A stretch of 5,577 nt of DNA from Deltaproteobacteria bacterium (GTDB taxonomy: Bacteria; Myxococcota_A; Polyangia; HGW-17): the NCBI GenBank assembly GCA_003249585.1, contig QKIM01000473.1, forward strand, positions 1 to 5,577, given 5' to 3'. This document shows positions 3,888-5,577 of the stretch, piece after piece. Made by a program: the position numbers and the translations under genes. The notes under the pieces are model-generated. The model ran no database searches. It was not told the origin of the DNA and saw only the letters and a list, made by a program, of their open reading frames with translations. Each line of letters begins with the position of its first letter. The stretch's first letter is position 1.

Positions 3888-5577
3888 ATGGCCACCTGGC
3901 TCCTTTTCTCACTCTTGCTGTCAGCCCCCACTCAATCGAAGACAACGGGCCAACTGCAAAGACTGTGCGCCCGTGACTTCACCGCCGCCTATATGCTCCA
4001 GGGGATGGGCGCACGAACATCCTCCTGTCTTGCGGGACAAGCTCATGCCAGAGACCGCAAGGTGCTTGGCGCGCTGCGTCACATGCGGCGAGGGCGTTTC
4101 AAGAAGGGGCTTGATCTGCTCAGTCCGCTGCTCAAGCTCCGCGCCTCCATCCCTCTCGTGAGGGTCACCGCAGCGCGCCTGTACTGGTATCTGGGCGACA
4201 AGGACAGGTCCGGCGGGCTCCTGGACCGCGTGATCGACGATTACAAGCGCCAGTATATAGGGAAGAAACCGTGGGAACTGACCGCGGCCGGCATGGCCGC
4301 CACACTCAAACGGGACTGGGAAACGGCGGAGGAGGTCTTTGTCAAGATCGACAAGCGGCATGGCGCCTTCGTGCCCGGCCTCATCGCCGCAGGAGAATAC
4401 GATCGCCTCATCGAGTTCCACCAGCGCTCCAAACGGCTCCTGAAGAAGGCCGTCTCTCTGGCGCCCCATCTGCCCGAGGCGTTGACCGCCTATGGCCGTG
4501 TCCTCTTCGAGAATCCCTACGGCGAGAAGACGGGCAAAGCCGGAGAGCTCGCCCGTGACGCTCTGAAGATCAATCCCGGGTACTACGAGGCGAACCTGCT
4601 CCTTGCCAAGATCGCGCTGTACGATCTTGGGTACAGCCAAGTCCTCCGAAACCTCTCGGCTGTGGATGCCGTGTTCCCCCAGCACCCCGAGGCGCTGACC
4701 ATCCGCTCGGGCGTGGCGCTCCTCAAGGAACAGGACAGCAACTTCATCAGGATCGAAAAGACCATCCTGTCGAAGTATCCTTTGTACTTTAACCATTACT
4801 ACCAACTGGGGCGCATCCTCAACCGGCATCATCGCTACCGGCTGGCGGCCCGGGAGTTCAAGAAGGGACTGAAGATTGCCCCGGACAACGTTCCGCTTCT
4901 GGCCTGGCTGGGCCTCGCCCTGCTGCGCATCGGCGACGAAGGCAAGGGATACTACTACATAAAAAAAGCGGCAGAGCTCAACGAGGATCATGTCATGGCC
5001 TACAACGTCATGACCCTCTATCAGGACGTGATCTTCCCCAAATACACCACGGTCCGCCTGGGACACTTCCTGTACAGGGTCCCCAAGTCCGAGTGGCCCG
5101 TCATGAAGCTGCTGGTTCCCCCCGTCCTCGAGGCCGCCTACGACAGATACCGTCGCCATTACAACTATACCCCTCCCCTCCCCATCCGCATCGAGTTCTT
5201 CAAGGACAAAAAGGACTTCATGGTCCTCATCGCCGGGCACCCGGTAGAGAGCGGGATCCTCGGCGTGTGCTTCGGGCAGGTCATCAGTTTTCTCTCCCCC
5301 TCCTCGGGCCACGCCAACTGGGCCATGGTCATCAGCCATGAACTGGCCCACACCTTCCACGTGGAGATGACCAAGGGGAAGGTGCCCCGATGGTTCACCG
5401 AGGGACTCGCTGAATTCGAGACGTCCAATGCTTCCTATTATTGGAAGCGGGAGATGAGCCGCCGGATCTTCACCGCCCACTCCTACGGCAGGCTGAGGCC
5501 TGTTGAGACAGTGAACAACTCCTTCACCCACGCCCGCTCGAATCTGGAGATGGTCACCGCCTACATCCACTCCACCT
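3888..5577 (+). CDS. Exported TPR-repeat protein with C-terminal gluzincin (peptidase MA-like) domain, cut by window edge
   Basis: Open for 563 codons to the right edge. Residues 1-13 (MATWLLFSLLLSA) are a short hydrophobic leader lacking the usual basic n-region, so export is likely but not certain. Residues about 45-400 are helical repeats; clearest TPR units are at 196-233, 301-334 (YRLAAREFKKGLKIAPDN) and 335-368 (GKGYYYIKKAAELN). The last part begins near 430 (PIRIEFFKDKKDF), passes a strand with GVCFGQVISF (459-468), and reaches HELAH at 484-488 followed by WFTEGLAEF at 502-510. His484 and His488 would bind zinc, Glu485 would be the catalytic base, and Glu505 is the probable third ligand, as in the gluzincin/peptidase MA group. 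Substrate is unknown; the TPR part probably binds protein partners at the envelope. Divergent from the outer-membrane protein gene, suggesting a shared envelope process. The missing C-terminus prevents judging the full fold. Confidence 0.88.
   Translation, partial: MATWLLFSLLLSAPTQSKTTGQLQRLCARDFTAAYMLQGMGARTSSCLAGQAHARDRKVLGALRHMRRGRFKKGLDLLSPLLKLRASIPLVRVTAARLYWYLGDKDRSGGLLDRVIDDYKRQYIGKKPWELTAAGMAATLKRDWETAEEVFVKIDKRHGAFVPGLIAAGEYDRLIEFHQRSKRLLKKAVSLAPHLPEALTAYGRVLFENPYGEKTGKAGELARDALKINPGYYEANLLLAKIALYDLGYSQVLRNLSAVDAVFPQHPEALTIRSGVALLKEQDSNFIRIEKTILSKYPLYFNHYYQLGRILNRHHRYRLAAREFKKGLKIAPDNVPLLAWLGLALLRIGDEGKGYYYIKKAAELNEDHVMAYNVMTLYQDVIFPKYTTVRLGHFLYRVPKSEWPVMKLLVPPVLEAAYDRYRRHYNYTPPLPIRIEFFKDKKDFMVLIAGHPVESGILGVCFGQVISFLSPSSGHANWAMVISHELAHTFHVEMTKGKVPRWFTEGLAEFETSNASYYWKREMSRRIFTAHSYGRLRPVETVNNSFTHARSNLEMVTAYIHST

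Noticed and set aside
3921..5570. 549-codon minus-strand open frame opposite the TPR-peptidase gene
   Set aside because: The plus strand carries TPR units and an HExxH motif with a good ribosome binding site; the antisense translation has no recognisable domain.

Overview
The window looks like a chromosomal piece from a moderately high-GC, Gram-negative bacterium. Genes carry GGAG-type ribosome binding sites, one product appears to be an outer-membrane beta-barrel with a signal peptide and a C-terminal Phe, and another is a secreted TPR protein with a gluzincin peptidase domain. This mixture, plus a sigma-70 protein with a long non-conserved insert, fits the former Deltaproteobacteria (Myxococcota, Bradymonadota or relatives). 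That placement is an inference from protein style; no taxonomic marker is complete here.

Layout: (1) positions 1-1131, minus strand, a sigma-70 family RNA polymerase sigma factor cut by the left edge, so that region 4 is missing. (2) 1132-1241, a 110-bp AT-rich divergent promoter region with a perfect TATAAT for the sigma gene and a TATCAT for the gene on the other side. (3) 1242-1976, plus strand, a complete TrmH-type tRNA Gm18 2'-O-methyltransferase with a GTG start. (4) 1973-3607, minus strand, a 544-residue exported protein: helical N-terminal domain, beta-sandwich-like domain, Lys/Pro-rich linker and predicted 8-stranded outer-membrane barrel. It converges on trmH, and the two genes share one CTAG as both stop codons. 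(5) 3608-3887, a 280-bp divergent intergenic region with a perfect 9-bp-arm inverted repeat and a 20-bp-spaced direct repeat. (6) 3888 to the right edge, plus strand, an exported TPR-rich protein ending in an HExxH gluzincin (peptidase MA-like) domain, cut by the window end.

The left half is housekeeping information processing (transcription initiation and tRNA modification). The right half is two divergently transcribed cell-envelope genes that may be co-regulated through the repeats between them. No mobile element, CRISPR array, tRNA, rRNA or recognisable riboswitch is seen. I see no clear evidence of a wholly new system; the most novel items are the composite outer-membrane protein, its divergent peptidase partner and the operator-like repeats between them.
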